Shown: positions 22,250 to 33,294 of the stretch, in pieces | How the letters are laid out: each line of letters begins with the position of its first letter | Position numbering within the stretch: position 1 is the stretch's first letter | Source: Symbiodinium natans | Lineage: Eukaryota > Sar > Dinophyceae > Suessiales > Symbiodiniaceae | Reading direction: 5' to 3' | Assembly (NCBI GenBank): GCA_905221605.1 | Contig: CAJNDS010002243.1 | Location: 454,501-518,500, forward strand | Length of the DNA: 64,000 nucleotides | Program-made: the position numbers and the translations under genes | The notes under the pieces: model-generated | Databases searched by the model: none | What the model saw: only the letters and a program-made list of their open reading frames with translations | Told to the model about the DNA's origin: nothing

Positions 22250-22678
<429 letters not shown>

Positions 22679-22747
22679 CCCTAGGAGCCTGCAACTAGAG
22701 CCTGCAGAAATACCAACAACACATCCTGTTCCCGATTATATAAAACT

Positions 22748-22867
22748 AGGAGGCCCCCTAGTGCCCCTGATCCCTTTTGGCGGGGGGGGGGGGGGGGGTA
22801 GGTTCCCTTACAACTCCTTGAAGCAATAAAGGGCGCCTTTTTTTGTCCTAGGTTACTGGGCAACCTG
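22748..22867. mobile_element. MITE family B, copy 2 (with poly-G insert)
   Basis: Carries GGTTCCCTTACAACTCCTTGAAGCAATAAA and GGTTACTGGGCAACC like the other copies. A poly-G run of about 17 replaces the short G run. Confidence 0.55.
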
Positions 22868-22902
22868 GTACACAAGTACCCACAGTACCTATTGAAACTG
22901 TC

Positions 22903-23003
22903 ACCTTGAGATGTTCCCCCTGACACTAGCAGCCCTGAATACGGGGCATAGTGCCCCCCCCCCCCCCCCCCCCCCCTACTGAGGACTGATAGTAAAAGGG
23001 GGA
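22903..23003. mobile_element. MITE family A, copy 2 (with poly-C insert)
   Basis: GAGATGTTCCCCCTGACACTAGCAG at the left and GAGGACTGATAGTAAAAGGGGGA at the right, with a poly-C run of about 24 in the middle. Confidence 0.55.
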
Positions 23004-23059
23004 CGGCCCAACCCTGAAACCCTAAACCCTGAAACCCTAAACCCTAAACCCTAAACCCT

Positions 23060-23110
23060 AACAGTCCTTAATAGGGATTTAAGGACTGTTAGTACAAGGG
23101 GAACATCCCA
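23060..23110. mobile_element. MITE family A, copy 3 (truncated)
   Basis: AACAGTCCTTAATAGGGATT then AAGGACTGTTAGTACAAGGG and GAACATCCCA. The left end is lost into a CCCTAAA array. Confidence 0.55.
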
Positions 23111-23574
23111 TAACTACCACCTGTTCTTGTGGGTCCTTGACATGGGTTCCCTACTACCCCTCTATACTACCCCTCCCCCCCCCCCCCCCCCCCCGTTTCC
23201 CCCCTTAAATAAAGCGATTTAGGGAGAATTAAGCCGAATTAAGGCTATTTGCGGGGGGAGCCTAGGGTGGGGTAGCCCTAAACCCTAAACCCTACACCCT
23301 AAACCCTAAACCCTAGACCCTAAACCCTAAACCCTAAACCCTAAATCAGGGGGGTAGTTGGGGAACCCATGACCTTGCCACCGGGGTAAGAGGTCTAGGG
23401 TGGAGGGTTCGGCCCGCGCATTCGGCGACTGTCGCTCCTTGTCCCTGAGACCAGGGTTCAGGGTTCAGGGTTTAGGGTGTAGGGTGTACGGTTTAGGGTT
23501 TCAATAATGTGGCTATCTCCCCAGAGACCAACATTTTTTAAGAGGTTTTTTGTCCTTGTACCAACGCCGCAAAG

Positions 23575-23640
23575 ATCATTCCCCACAACGAGAACCAGCA
23601 ACCACAGGAGCACATAGACCCTTACCCTGGCAGGCACTAC
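23575..23640 (+). CDS. Candidate exon
   Basis: Follows GCCGCAAAG and ends before GTAGCA. Exactly 22 codons, IIPHNENQQPQEHIDPYPG and RHY. Confidence 0.35.
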
Positions 23641-23675
23641 GTAGCAACTTCTTTTGGGGGGGTGCCCTGTTGAAG

Positions 23676-23788
23676 TATACCTTGGGATGTTCCCCCTATA
23701 CTAACAGTCCTTAAGAAGGATTATAGTACCCTCTAGTTTAATCCATACGAAGGACTGTTAGTATACGGGGGAACATGCCAACGTATAC
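23676..23788. mobile_element. MITE family A, copy 4 (most complete)
   Basis: GTATACCTTGGGATGTTCCC at the left and GGGGGAACATGCCAACGTATAC at the right, with TACTAACAGTCCTT / AAGGACTGTTAGTA inside. Confidence 0.65.
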
Positions 23789-23939
23789 CCATCTAGCAGA
23801 TGCTCTTCCTAAACGGGACTACGTAGACACTTCTTTGGAGGCCTAAACCCCACACCCTAAATCCTAAACCCTAAACCCCAAACCCTGAATCCTAAATCCT
23901 AAACCCAACACTTCCCTAAACCCTCGCATTCCCCATCAG

Positions 23940-24016
23940 CACCATTGTTGCGCGACAACAGGCGCACCTGGCAGAGAGAAAAGCTGCGGCCAGCGATGCG
24001 ATCCGGGATTTGGCCT
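23940..24016 (+). CDS. Candidate charged helical exon
   Basis: Follows TTCCCCATCAG. Reads TIVARQQAHLAERKAAASDA then IRDLAW. The donor is unclear. Confidence 0.38.
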
Positions 24017-24165
24017 GGGCACCTACAGTTTCTGGGTTTTGGAGTACTACACTTTCATACTTTTTTTGGTTCTGGGTTCCTGTAATAGCCTCAAACCCAA
24101 AAAGTATATACTTTTTTTCCACGGTCTACTCCAAAGCTAAGGTTTGGGGGGGGGGGGGGGGGTTG

Positions 24166-24248
24166 GTTGGGATGTTCCTCCTGAGGCTAAGAGTCCTTAA
24201 TAGGGATTATAGTACCCCCTATTATAGTCCCTATGAAATATTGTTAGT
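24166..24248. mobile_element. MITE family A, copy 5 (degenerate)
   Basis: TTGGGATGTTCCTCCTGAGG and AGTCCTTAATAGGGATTATA match the family. The right arm is eroded. Confidence 0.5.
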
Positions 24249-24471
24249 TGGATCTAGGGAGTTTAGGGTTTAGGGCACAGGGCTTAGGGTCCATAAACTC
24301 TAAGCTCTCAACTTTCGGACTAAACGCTGCACTCTAACTGAGGCCATAAACTCTAAACTCATCCTAAACCCTGATCTCCAAACTCCTGAACTCTGCCCTA
24401 AACCCTAAACCCTAAACCCTAAACCCTAAACCCTAAACCCTAAACCCTAAACCCTAAACCCTAAACCCTAG

Positions 24472-24538
24472 TACAAGGAGCTAAAGTATTGCAAAAGACC
24501 AGACCATGGCTTCCCCCCGGAGTGCCTTCACTTGCTGA
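24472..24538 (+). CDS. Candidate exon bounded by telomere-repeat splice sites
   Basis: The acceptor is CCCTAG, the last unit of a CCCTAAA array with A changed to G. The donor is GTTTGGGG, the first unit of the G-strand array. Reads YKELKYCKRPDHGFPPECLH. Confidence 0.45.
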
Positions 24539-25021
24539 GTTTGGGGTTTGGGGTTGAAAGCTGAGGGTTTAGGGTTTAGGGTTTAGGGTTTAGGGTTTAG
24601 GGTTTAGGGTTTATAGGGTTTAGGGCTTCCAGGTGCTTTAGTTCAAAGGTCCGTAGTATGGGCCCCTATTCTTGGCTTACGTAATATGTACATATGATAT
24701 ATGTATATGTTATGCATTTTCTCTGCTAATAGTGGGGGTTACGGGGGTTTTGGGGTTCTTGCGGGGTTTGGGGCCGGGGGGGTTGGGGGGGGGGGGGGGG
24801 GGGGGGGGTAGGGCTATGGGGTTCTTGATTGACCCTTGTGATGAGGCTACTGCCAGAAAGTGCAGATTGACCCTATATCCTAAACCCCTTTCAAACCCCT
24901 AAAACCCCTACAACCCCTACGCCCTACACCTTAAGCCCTACAACCCTCGAACTGAATCCCTAAACCCTAAACCCTAACCCCCAAACCCACCAGCCGAACC
25001 GCCTGACGGCCGTCTGTTTAG

Positions 25022-25078
25022 GGCATCGCACATACAGAGCACCTGCCCCGTGGCACAGCACTGTCGCGCTGCAATAGG
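25022..25078 (+). CDS. Candidate Cys/His exon
   Basis: Follows GTCTGTTTAG and ends before GTTTAGGG. Reads ASHIQSTCPVAQHCRAAI. Confidence 0.38.
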
Positions 25079-25374
25079 GTTTAGGGTTTAAGGGTTTAGG
25101 GTTTAGGGTTTAGGGCCGTGCCACCGCTAGGCAAAGCGCATCGACCAGTACAGATCGTATGTAAGCCGTTACCCTGTGCACCCCGACTGATGTTGCGAAC
25201 TGACATCATAAAGAATATGTTTTCGGAATATGGATGAATATGGTATAGCCTAAAACCCCAAGCCCTAGACCCCAAACACCAAACCCTAAACCCCAAATCC
25301 TCAACCCCCTACCCTAAACCCTAAACCCCAAACCCTAAACCCTAAACCCTAAACCCCCCCCCCCCCATGCCTAG

Positions 25375-25426
25375 GAAGAGCATCTCAAAGAGCGAGTGGA
25401 GCGGGTGCGGCGTCAGGCGGCTTCGG
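25375..25426 (+). CDS. Candidate coiled-coil exon
   Basis: Follows CATGCCTAG and ends before GTTTAGGG. Reads EEHLKERVERVRRQAAS. Confidence 0.42.
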
Positions 25427-25464
25427 GTTTAGGGTTTAGGGTTTGGGGTTTAGGGTTTAGGGTT

Positions 25465-25648
25465 TAGGTTTTAGTTTAGGGTTTTAGGGTTTTAGGGTTT
25501 TAGGGTTTTAGGGTTTTAGGGTTTTAGGGTTTTAGGGTTTTAGGGTTTTAGGGTTTTAGGGTTTTAGGGTTTTAGGGTTTTAGGGTTTTAGGGTTTTAGG
25601 GGTTTAGGGTTTTAGGGTTTTAGGGTTTTAGGGTTTTAGGGTTTTAGT
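25465..25648. repeat. TTTTAGGG array (8-nt variant)
   Basis: About 22 nearly uniform 8-nt units, unlike the 7-nt units just upstream (25427-25455). Confidence 0.95.
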
Positions 25649-25773
25649 GCCTCAGCGTAATTAAACCTATTGAGGTAAATGGTGTTCAGGGTTAAACACG
25701 GAGCACACACAAAAAAAAAAACAAAAAACACATCCTTTCCCCTTTAGCCCTTTGACCCTCAACCCGAAACCCC

Positions 25774-25887
25774 ATGCAATTGAGAGCCGCTGGCCTTGGC
25801 GTGTGCAAGAAGATCAGTGCAGCAGATGCTGAGGAGCTCGCGTCCGCACTCGTGAGCATGCAACAAGCTGCCAGAGAGGTTGTTTAG
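25774..25887 (+). CDS. Candidate exon, end at 25878 or stop at 25887
   Basis: ATG at 25774, 37 codons: MQLRAAGLGVCKKISAADAE then an Ala/Ser/Gln-rich helix. GTTGTT at 25879 is a possible donor just before the in-frame TAG. Confidence 0.38.
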   Translation: MQLRAAGLGVCKKISAADAEELASALVSMQQAAREVV

Positions 25888-26102
25888 GGATATTTTTGAG
25901 CCTATATAATTAAGGGGGGGAGCCTGGGGGGGGGGAGGGAAGTATAGAGTGTGTAGTAGGGCAACCCATGAAGGTCAGAGGGGGTTGAAGCGCTTGCTTT
26001 GTAGGCCGATGCAAAACAGGTCCCGCAAGCCAGTTTGGTCATAATGGCATGGAAGGCCATTGTTGTCCAGGATTCATTGCCTGAAAAAATTGGGATTTTC
26101 CC

Positions 26103-26147
26103 CATAATCCCTATGAAGGGCTGTTCGTATCAGGGGGAACATCCCAA
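26103..26147. mobile_element. MITE family A, copy 6 (right half)
   Basis: ATAATCCCTATGAAGGGCTG and CAGGGGGAACATCCCAACC match the right end of the family. Confidence 0.45.
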
Positions 26148-26257
26148 CCTGTAAGCCCTAAACCCCAAACCTTCAATTTAATCCCGAAACCTTGGATCAC
26201 AGAAATCCCTAAGCTGAGCCCTGGTCCTCTTGTAGCAGGCCCGAAGCCCTAAACCTT

Positions 26258-27075
26258 TATTATCAAAGGAAGAATAAGGAGCCTATAAAAAGCGTGCCCC
26301 TATCATATAAGAGGTTGCGGTTGGGTCGGTGAGTGGCTGGTGAGTGGCATGTGAGGCACATGTGAGGGGATGTCTCGGGGAAGAGCAAATGAGAAGCTTG
26401 TAAGGTCAAAAAGGGCTGAGGCTTGGCTATCCTGTGTAAGCATGTTTTTGCGTCGACCCTGTCTTTGAGTAAGCTCTCGTGAGAATTCAACCCGATCCAG
26501 GGTTAGTCAGGGCCCCGTTTTTTTGTCAGTCGAACGGGCGCAGCATTCGTCACGCAAGCTCTCGTCGCTCGAACTCCAAGACCAGGCCCGCAGAAGGCTC
26601 GAAGCAGCCAGAGGCCCGTAAGTGGCTCGCGAATGGCTCTATATAGGCTTGTAAGTGGCGCGAAGGCCCATGAGGGGCCCGTAAGTTCGCAAGGGGCCTG
26701 AGCGGCACGTAAGCGGCATGTAAGTGGCATGTAAGCGGCACGTAAGTGGCCGTAAGTGGCACGTAAGTGGCACGTAAGCAGCCCGCAAGTTGCCAAAGGT
26801 CCCCGTAGGAGGCCCGTGTTGAAGCCCGCACAAACCTGTGCAGGAGACCCATGCAGCATCTGCCAAAAAACACCAGAACTTAGAAGTCAGGCAGCCTGCT
26901 CTTAGCCTCTCCCTGAAAAACACCAAAGGTTACGTACTCTCCTTACCCACACGACCTGATCTTACATAGCCTCTCCTTGAAAAACACCTAAACTTACATA
27001 CTCTCCTTACCCAAGGGACCCGATCTTATGTGATAGGGGCACGCTTTTTCCGGAAGCTTCCTTTGATATTAGTCC
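26258..27075. mobile_element. Foldback element with tandem CACGTAAGTGG units
   Basis: Imperfect terminal inverted repeats of about 45-55 bp: TATCAAAGGAAG...AAAAAGCGTGCCCCTATCA at the left; TGATAGGGGCACGCTTTTT...CTTCCTTTGATA at the right. The middle (about 26600-26800) is a degenerate 10-11 bp tandem repeat containing GTAAGTGG. Minus-strand frames of up to 118 codons are a by-product of that repeat. Confidence 0.62.
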
Positions 27076-27128
27076 CGTTAGCCTGAAGCCCAAGTGTTGG
27101 GCAGCCGGGTGTCTATCTGCAGGGAAAG

Positions 27129-27202
27129 GCGCGAACGCAGCACATGCAGCATCACACCTTGCAGGCGGGGAAGGGCGCGGTTGCAAACTGGGAAGAATGA
27201 GG
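27129..27202 (+). CDS. Candidate exon, frame unresolved
   Basis: Follows GCAGGGAAAG and ends before GTTTAGGG. Open as ARTQHMQHHTLQAGKGAVA to a TGA, or in another fr ame through to the donor. Confidence 0.28.
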
Positions 27203-27554
27203 GTTTAGGGTTGACCTGGACCCGCATAAGTATCCCCTCCAGCTAAAACCCTCAGTGTGCGTACTTTACGGCGGTGTTTTTTTCTGGGGAATCTGGAAGA
27301 GTAGTGGGGGGGTTTACGGAAAGGCATGCTCTTGATCTCAAAGCCAGGGGCTTTTGAGGCCAGAGGCCAAGCTGCCCAAACCTTCAACTAAACTTCTAAA
27401 CGGGGTTTAGGGTTTAGGGTTTAGGGTTTAGGGTTTAGGGCCTAACCGCCCCCCCCCCCCCCAGCCGAAAAACTCAAAAGCAAACTCCTTGGTCCTCAAC
27501 CAGCCGAAAACCCCCCCCCAAGATCATAACATGAATTCCATAGGCCTCAGCCAG

Positions 27555-27609
27555 TCGAAGGAGAAGTTGCATGTTGGGTCTCTAAAGCGGTTCAGAAAAT
27601 CCCAACAGG
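27555..27609 (+). CDS. Candidate basic exon
   Basis: Follows CCTCAGCCAG and ends before GTGTAG. Reads SKEKLHVGSLKRFRKSQQ. Confidence 0.4.
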
Positions 27610-28163
27610 GTGTAGGGTTTAGAGTTTCGAGAGTTAGGGGTTTCGGATTCAGAGTTCAGGGTTTAGGAATTAGGGTTCGGAGTTCAGGGTTCAGGCTCTA
27701 GGGTTTATGTAGTCTTGGGTTCAAAGCTCCGAGTCTCGAGCACGAAGCTTAAGCCCCAATCCCGGAAACCTACTTGGGCTCACGGTGGGCCTTTCCCCCG
27801 CATGTTTTCGGTTCAACCCTGAACCCTGAACCCTGAACCCTAAACCCTAAACCCTAAACCCTAAGTTTATGTACCCTTCGATTAGGCTGTTCTGTAGGGA
27901 GGGGGGGGGGTTCAAGGGGGGTATGTAACCCAAGGTTCCCTAATACTCACTACTCCATACAGGCTCCCTAAGCTTCGCCAACATTCACTAGGTAACTCCC
28001 CACCTGTGGACCCCCTCTGTTAAGAAACCTATAAATCGAAGCCAGGTATCCTTTCTAATCCTAGGCTACTCAACAGCGTAGCTAGATGTCCTCTCCCTCG
28101 TCCTTCATCCGAGGTTGCAACCATGTGGTCCCTTACCTTGTTTCTAGGGATCCGAAGGAACTA
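27610..28163. other. No gene seen
   Basis: TTTAGGG-like 27608-27705, CCCTGAA/CCCTAAA 27815-27865, unique AT-richer DNA to the microsatellite. Confidence 0.65.
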
Positions 28164-28210
28164 TGTGTCCTTCTATATCTATATCTATATCTATATCTAT
28201 ATCTATATCT

Positions 28211-28241
<31 letters not shown>

Positions 28242-28270
28242 TATATATATACATATAGAGAGAGAGAGAG
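28164..28270. repeat. TATATC / TA / GA microsatellite
   Basis: (TATATC)n then (TA)n then (GA)n. The Tyr/Leu-repeat frames across it are artefacts. Confidence 0.95.
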
Positions 28271-28872
28271 CGCGTATTTCCGGGTTGTTTAACAAGGGCT
28301 CCGAGTTAAGGGCCCATGCTTGGAAGCCTATAGACATAGGGATACCAGACTGAGTCTTGGGACGAGAAATCTATGCAAGCTGCGACCTTCGATCCCTACT
28401 GGTTTAGGGTTTAGGGTTTAGGGTTTAGGGTTTAGGGTTTAGGGTTTAGGGTTTAGGGTTTAGGGTAGCATCCTCTCGGAGGGAAAAAGTCTCAGCCCCC
28501 AAAGCCCGAATCCCAAAGCCCGAAACCCCTAAGCCCGAGGAGTTTCCAGAACTGGTTTGTGTTTTAGGGTGTATACGGTCTACAGGGTTTAGGGTTTATA
28601 GGGTTTATAGGGTCTACAGGGTTTAGGGTCCTAGAGCCCTAAGCCTTCAACTAGCCCCCTAAACCCTAAACCCTAAACCCTAAACCCTAAACCCTAAACC
28701 CTAAACCCTAAACCCTAAACCCTAAACCCTAAACCCTAAACCTAAACACTAAACCCTAAACCCTAAACCCTGAACCCTGAACCCTGAACCCTAAACCCTA
28801 AACCCCTAAACCCTTAACCCTACACCCTAAACCCTAAACCCTAAACCCCCCAAAGCCCCAGCTCTTCTGCAG
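28271..28872. other. TTTAGGG 28400-28465, CCCTAAA 28660-28850
   Basis: The G-strand to C-strand order suits an intron before the exon at 28873. Confidence 0.8.
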
Positions 28873-28918
28873 AATTCCGTGCACCTTGGGTGCCAACTCG
28901 ACACCATCATGGATCACT
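28873..28918 (+). CDS. Candidate exon with consensus splice sites
   Basis: Follows GCTCTTCTGCAG and ends before GTAAGG, both close to consensus. Reads NSVHLGCQLDTIMDH. CCCTAAA lies upstream and TTTAGGG downstream. Confidence 0.45.
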
Positions 28919-29195
28919 GTAAGGACCCTTGTTGCGTGGTTTAGGGTTTAGGGTTTAGGGTTTAGGGTTTAGGGTTTAGGGTTTAGGGTTTAGGGTTTCT
29001 TGTTGTTTTTTTTCGGGTCCAGGGCTAAGAGTCTAGGGTGCAGTCCGAAGTCCCCAACCCTCATACCATAAGGCCTAAAGCTCGAAGGCCCTCAGTCCTG
29101 AACGTCCAAAGCCCTGAAACTCAAGGCTCCGAACCTCAACCCGCCTTACACCACCCGAACACCCTAAACCCTAAACCCTAAACCCTACACCCTAA

Positions 29196-29307
29196 AACCC
29201 TAACACCCTAACACCCTAACACCCTAACGCCCTAACACCCTAACACCCTAACACCCTAACACCCTAACACCCTAACACCCTAACACCCTAACACCCTAAC
29301 ACCCTAA
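29196..29307. repeat. CACCCTAA array (8-nt variant)
   Basis: About 14 units of ACACCCTA-type repeat, one with CGCCCTAA. This variant dominates only here. Confidence 0.95.
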
Positions 29308-30030
29308 ACTGAATCCCAGGGCATGCCCGGCGCTTTCTCAAGGGTTTAGGGGTGTTAGTGTTGTTGAGGGTTTCGGGGCTTTGTTGAGGGAGGGGTGAGG
29401 GTTTAAGGTTTAGGGTTTAGGGTTTAGGGCGTCTCGCCGCACAACGGCAGTAAGTACCATGTGTACATGGCGCCCCTACACACCCAGGGGGTGTGGGGGG
29501 GCGGCATGTCACGCGAAGGCATCTGTTTTCAATGTAATCCAACAATTTCATTGGTGCTGGGTTCTTTCTCCCCTCCCGCTGTGAGCTTTCACGGACCACC
29601 ACCCAAAGCACTGCCTTTTAGGGTTTAGGGCTGTCGCCCTCAATTCCCACCATTGTTCCCACAAAGGCCAGGAGGGTAGGCCAGGGGGGGGCGGCGGGGG
29701 GGGTTGGGGGGGGGGGGGGGGGGGGGGCGGGGGGGGGGGAGTGGCGGGTGGGGGTGAGGGGGCGGCGGGGGTGGGTTCAGGAGGCAAAGGTTTTTCGGCA
29801 GTTTTTGGCTCCGGAAGGGGTGCCCCCCCGTGGCAGACCCTAGATTTCAGGATTTTCGGGCCAAGGACCGGGGGAGCTCAGGAAGGTTCCTAGGGGGGCC
29901 CCTGGCCGACCACGTTCGGGAATCAGAGCATCCTGTGCGTGTAGGCGGCACTCTGGTGGCCTAGTGGCAAGGCGAGCCCTGGGGGCTCTCGGTCTGTACG
30001 GCCTAAGCAGGCCGGGTGGGAATTTAGGGT
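29308..30030. other. G-rich segment, no gene called
   Basis: Poly-G 29690-29760 and unique DNA. GCCGCACAACGGCA before GTAAGT at 29450 may be a tiny exon (29428-29449). Confidence 0.55.
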
Positions 30031-30258
30031 TTAGGGTTTAGGGTTTAGCGCTTTCTCTTTAGAGTTATGGGGAGGTGCAGCGTTTTCTTGGTGGTTTTTT
30101 GGCTCTTCTTGTGCCACAAGCGTCGCGAAGTGCCTGCGTAGTCTTGTGACTCTTTGCTGTAGTTCGGTTTCTTGGGGTTTCAGGTCTAGGGCTGATAGGG
30201 TCTCAGACCCTAGGGATCCTTGGCTAGGGAGAGCTATAGACATATTTTTTTTGAACAA
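30031..30258 (-). CDS. Minus-strand open island, coiled-coil-like
   Basis: The minus strand is open for 75 codons with QETELQQRVTRLRRHFATLV, more protein-like than the + strand here. Against the prevailing direction; it could be an antisense gene fragment or chance. Confidence 0.25.
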   Translation of the reverse strand: MFKKNMSIALPSQGSLGSETLSALDLKPQETELQQRVTRLRRHFATLVAQEEPKNHQENAAPPHNSKEKALNPKP

Positions 30259-30473
30259 GGCGGCTCAGGTTTGTCGAAGAGGGTTTCTGGTCCTCATTCC
30301 CTTTTCTCGGGTTGAGGTTCTCCTAAACTCCTAAACCCTAAACTTTTTTCTTTGAGGCCTAGCGAGACAAGAAAGAAGGCTTTCTCCTAGGGTGCTGGGC
30401 CCCACAGCCTCAGCTCGAAACCCTAAACCCTAAACCCTAAACCCTAAACCCTAAACCCGAGCTACCACTGCAG

Positions 30474-30535
30474 GGGTACCTAGGTGCATGCAAGGCTCCA
30501 GCTGATCCCGTGGGCTCGTTGCGTGGCATTGTTGG
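30474..30535 (+). CDS. Candidate exon
   Basis: Follows GCTACCACTGCAG and ends before GTTTGTG. Reads GYLGACKAPADPVGSLRGIV. Confidence 0.4.
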
Positions 30536-30745
30536 GTTTGTGCTCACCGGGCTCTGGGTTTAGGACTCACATGCTCCTCATAGAACCGAACCGAATGAAG
30601 TGATCCTATCGACCCCCATACTGCCCGAGCTCCCTTCTAAGAATCGTTTTAGGGTTTTGGGGTTAGGGTTGAGGGTTTAGGGTTGAGGGTTGAGGGTTTA
30701 GGATTTAGGGTTTAGGGTTTAGGGTGTTTCGTCCTTGTTTCAAAG

Positions 30746-30826
30746 GACCAGCTCCGCACGTTGCACGTCCGAGCGGAAGGCCATGCACGATTCAAGGACC
30801 TGCTTGGAAAGGGCGCTCGAAAATGA
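30746..30826 (+). CDS. Candidate exon
   Basis: Follows GTTTCAAAG. Reads DQLRTLHVRAEGHARFKDLL then GKGARK and TGA. GTTTAG follows. Confidence 0.38.
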   Translation, partial: DQLRTLHVRAEGHARFKDLLGKGARK

Positions 30827-30836
30827 GTTTAGTGGC

Positions 30837-31455
30837 ATTTAGGGTTTAGGGTTTAGGGTTTAGGGTTTAGGGTTTAGGGTTTAGGGTTTAGGGTTTAGGG
30901 TTTAGGGTTTAGGGTTTAGGGTTTAGGGTTAGGGTGTAGGGTTTAGGGTTTAGGGTTTAGGGTTTAGGGTAGTTGCGGGATGTAGGGTAGAATTAGGCTT
31001 TTTATAGGGCTTGTGGGCTGCCCTGTAAACCCACCCTAAACCCCAAACCCCAAACCCTAAACCCTAAACCCTTAGGTTTAGGGTGTAAAAAAGACCCGCA
31101 AAAAGTAGGATCCCCTCACAATAAGGACCCCCAAAAGGGAAAACCAAACCCTAGACCCTGAATCCGAAACCCTAAACCCCACAAAGGGTACACCCCCCCC
31201 CCCCCCCCAATTTTCGTAAACCCCCCACATGGTGGTTGGGAACATGTGCTACCCTAAGCAAAAAAGGGGCCTTACTAGTTAGTAAATTAGCGCTAGGCTT
31301 AGGGTTTAGGGTTTAGGGTAGCAGAACTAGGTAATATAGGGGCCTTAATAATTAGAATAGGGCTTTGAGGGGTGAGAATAGTATAAATGTGGAGAAGAGA
31401 CTCTCTAACGCATGAGTAGCTATGTTATCCGATCCTAGAAGCGCTTCTCTTGCAG
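30837..31455. other. TTTAGGG array then mixed repeats
   Basis: TTTAGGG 30837-30970, degenerate CCCTAAA 31030-31090, a poly-C run near 31195, then unique DNA with no frame. Confidence 0.75.
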
Positions 31456-31487
31456 TGGCAGCCTTCGACGGAGCAGGCTGTCGGTTG
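31456..31487 (+). CDS. Candidate 32-nt exon with consensus splice sites
   Basis: CTTCTCTTGCAG precedes it and GTAAAG follows. The sites are better than the tiny peptide (WQPSTEQAVG). Confidence 0.36.
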
Positions 31488-31508
31488 GTAAAGGTGCGCC
31501 ATACATAC

Positions 31509-31618
31509 TTGGTAGCCCAGTAGTACCCTTTTCCCTTTTTTTTGCTTCAAGGTTCCCTCATAAAGTCACTAACCCCAAAAAGGGTGCCCTTATTAGAATA
31601 TGGCTACTGGGCTACCAA
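31509..31618. mobile_element. MITE family B, copy 3
   Basis: Perfect short ends CTTGGTAGCCCAG and CTGGGCTACCAAG, with GTACCCTTTTCCC and AAAAAGGGTGCCC inside. Confidence 0.68.
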
Positions 31619-31750
31619 GCATAAGCCAACCCTGAACCCTCCAACCCCGAACCTTGAAACCTCAGACACCCGTGCGGCGACCCCTGTGAACCCCCTAAGC
31701 CCTAAACCCTACACCCTAAACCCTAAACCCTAAACCCCGAAAACCCACAG

Positions 31751-31804
31751 GAGCTCTGCACGCTGGCCGAGAAGCGCGACACCGTTGAGATGTCCGGGCC
31801 ATGA
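31751..31804 (+). CDS. Candidate exon
   Basis: Follows CGAAAACCCACAG. Reads ELCTLAEKRDTVEMSGP to TGA; a GTTGAG at 31783 could be a donor. Confidence 0.33.
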   Translation, partial: ELCTLAEKRDTVEMSGP

Positions 31805-32255
31805 TGGCGAGGGGGTTTAGGGTTAAGGGTTTAGGGTTTAGGGTTTCAGGGCTCAGGGTTTAGGGTTCACTGCGCTTATCAGCCCTATCACAAGTGGACT
31901 TATACTTGGAGTTATCGGTACCCATGAACCTCCATGTAGGGTTTATGGGGAGCAGGGCTACAGAGGGGCGGACTCCTTGACTATACTCGAGTTGAGGGGG
32001 CTTTTCAACTAGTTCCACTACACCCTGAACGCCCCCTAAGCCTTAAGCCCGAAACCTTAAGCCCCCAACGCCAACCCCCCCCCCCCTCCCGCCCCCCACC
32101 CCCGCGCCCCTGTTACCAAGAAAAAATAGCCAATACTGGCCCAAAAGTTCAGAGAGTGATAGTTGTGTTTCTTTGTTGGCCCAAAGGCGATCCTTGCCTA
32201 TGTAGGAGTATGGCGCATAAACGGACAGGACGGAATAAGGAGACACGGAGACACG

Positions 32256-32612
32256 GAGACACAGAGACACCACACCCACACACCCACACACCCACACACC
32301 CACACACCCACACACCCACACACCCACACGCCCACACGCCCACACACCCACACACCCACACACCCACACACCCACACACCCACACACCCACAGACCCACA
32401 CACCCACCCACCCACCCACCCACCCACACACCCACACACCCACACGCCCACACACCCACACACCCACACACCCACACACCCACGCAGCCACACACCCACA
32501 CAGCCACCCACCCACCCACGCACCCACGCACCCACGCACCCACGCACCCACGCACGCACACACACACACACACACTCACTCACTTACTTACTTACTTACT
32601 TACTTACTTACG
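32256..32612. repeat. CACACCCA / CACCCACG / ACTT microsatellite tract
   Basis: Long CACACCCA-type run, then CACGCACC, then CA and ACTT runs. The His-Thr-Pro and Cys-Val-Gly frames are artefacts. Confidence 0.95.
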
Positions 32613-32619
32613 TACTTGT

Positions 32620-33020
32620 TGAGACCACGAGGGTTAGTCATTGGTGAATGTCTGGTACAGCAGCGGACTCAAACATCAAGCCGGAGCGAAACAGACGCGG
32701 ACCCCACCCTATTCGCAGCGGAACGGCCACCAACGAAGCATAAACAAACTCACCCCATCGAACGCTGCAGTCGCACTTGCATACAGTCAGATCCTCAGTT
32801 CGCACATTGTCTAAGGTCCACGCTTCAGAACTGTTACTGGAGTTTCGTCGGAGGTTCACTGCCAGGCTTTCTAAAAGTCATACATTCAGATGCCAGCTCT
32901 CAAACCTTGACAGGAACCCTCCGGGCTGGCGTGACTCCAGATTCGCTTTTCCACACGCGTGCTCTCACCATTGGTCAAAATTTGGATACTACCCTTCGAT
33001 ACAGGGTTATGTCACACACA
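32620..33020. other. Unique 400 bp segment, coding status unclear
   Basis: No telomere-like repeats. Frames on both strands are open for 70-84 codons with plausible composition, so neither is called. Confidence 0.3.
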
Positions 33021-33173
33021 CACATGAATGACTGGAAATGGAGGGTTGGTGTGTGTGTGTGGGTGTGTGCGGCGGGGGGGAGGGTGGGGGGTGGGGGAGT
33101 TATGCGCGCTGCATACGCCTAACTGCAGTAAATCTTGCCCGCTTTTCAGGGTGAACAACATGCTCTCCCCATT

Positions 33174-33277
33174 GCCCCCTTTTAACATTGCGGCGAAAAG
33201 CAGATTCTCAGGATTAGGCCCAATTACACAAATCTTGCGCCGCTCTCATCGTGACAATCACCAATGTTAAAAAGGGG
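33174..33277. mobile_element. Palindromic MITE-like element
   Basis: CCCCTTTTAACATTG at the left and CAATGTTAAAAAGGGG at the right. Confidence 0.6.
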
Positions 33278-33294
33278 TGTGGGGTTGACGTCAG

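Noticed and set aside
26503-26926. Minus-strand frames of 95-118 codons with repeated peptides
   Set aside because: They translate the CACGTAAGTGG tandem repeat inside a foldback element.
29940-30010. tRNA-like segment
   Set aside because: GGTGGCCTAGTGGCAAGGCG suggests a D-arm, but no acceptor stem, anticodon arm or T-arm can be drawn.
32043-33122. Frames of up to 319 codons on both strands
   Set aside because: Most of the length is CACACCCA-type repeat. Only the unique 32620-33020 part might code, and both strands are open there.
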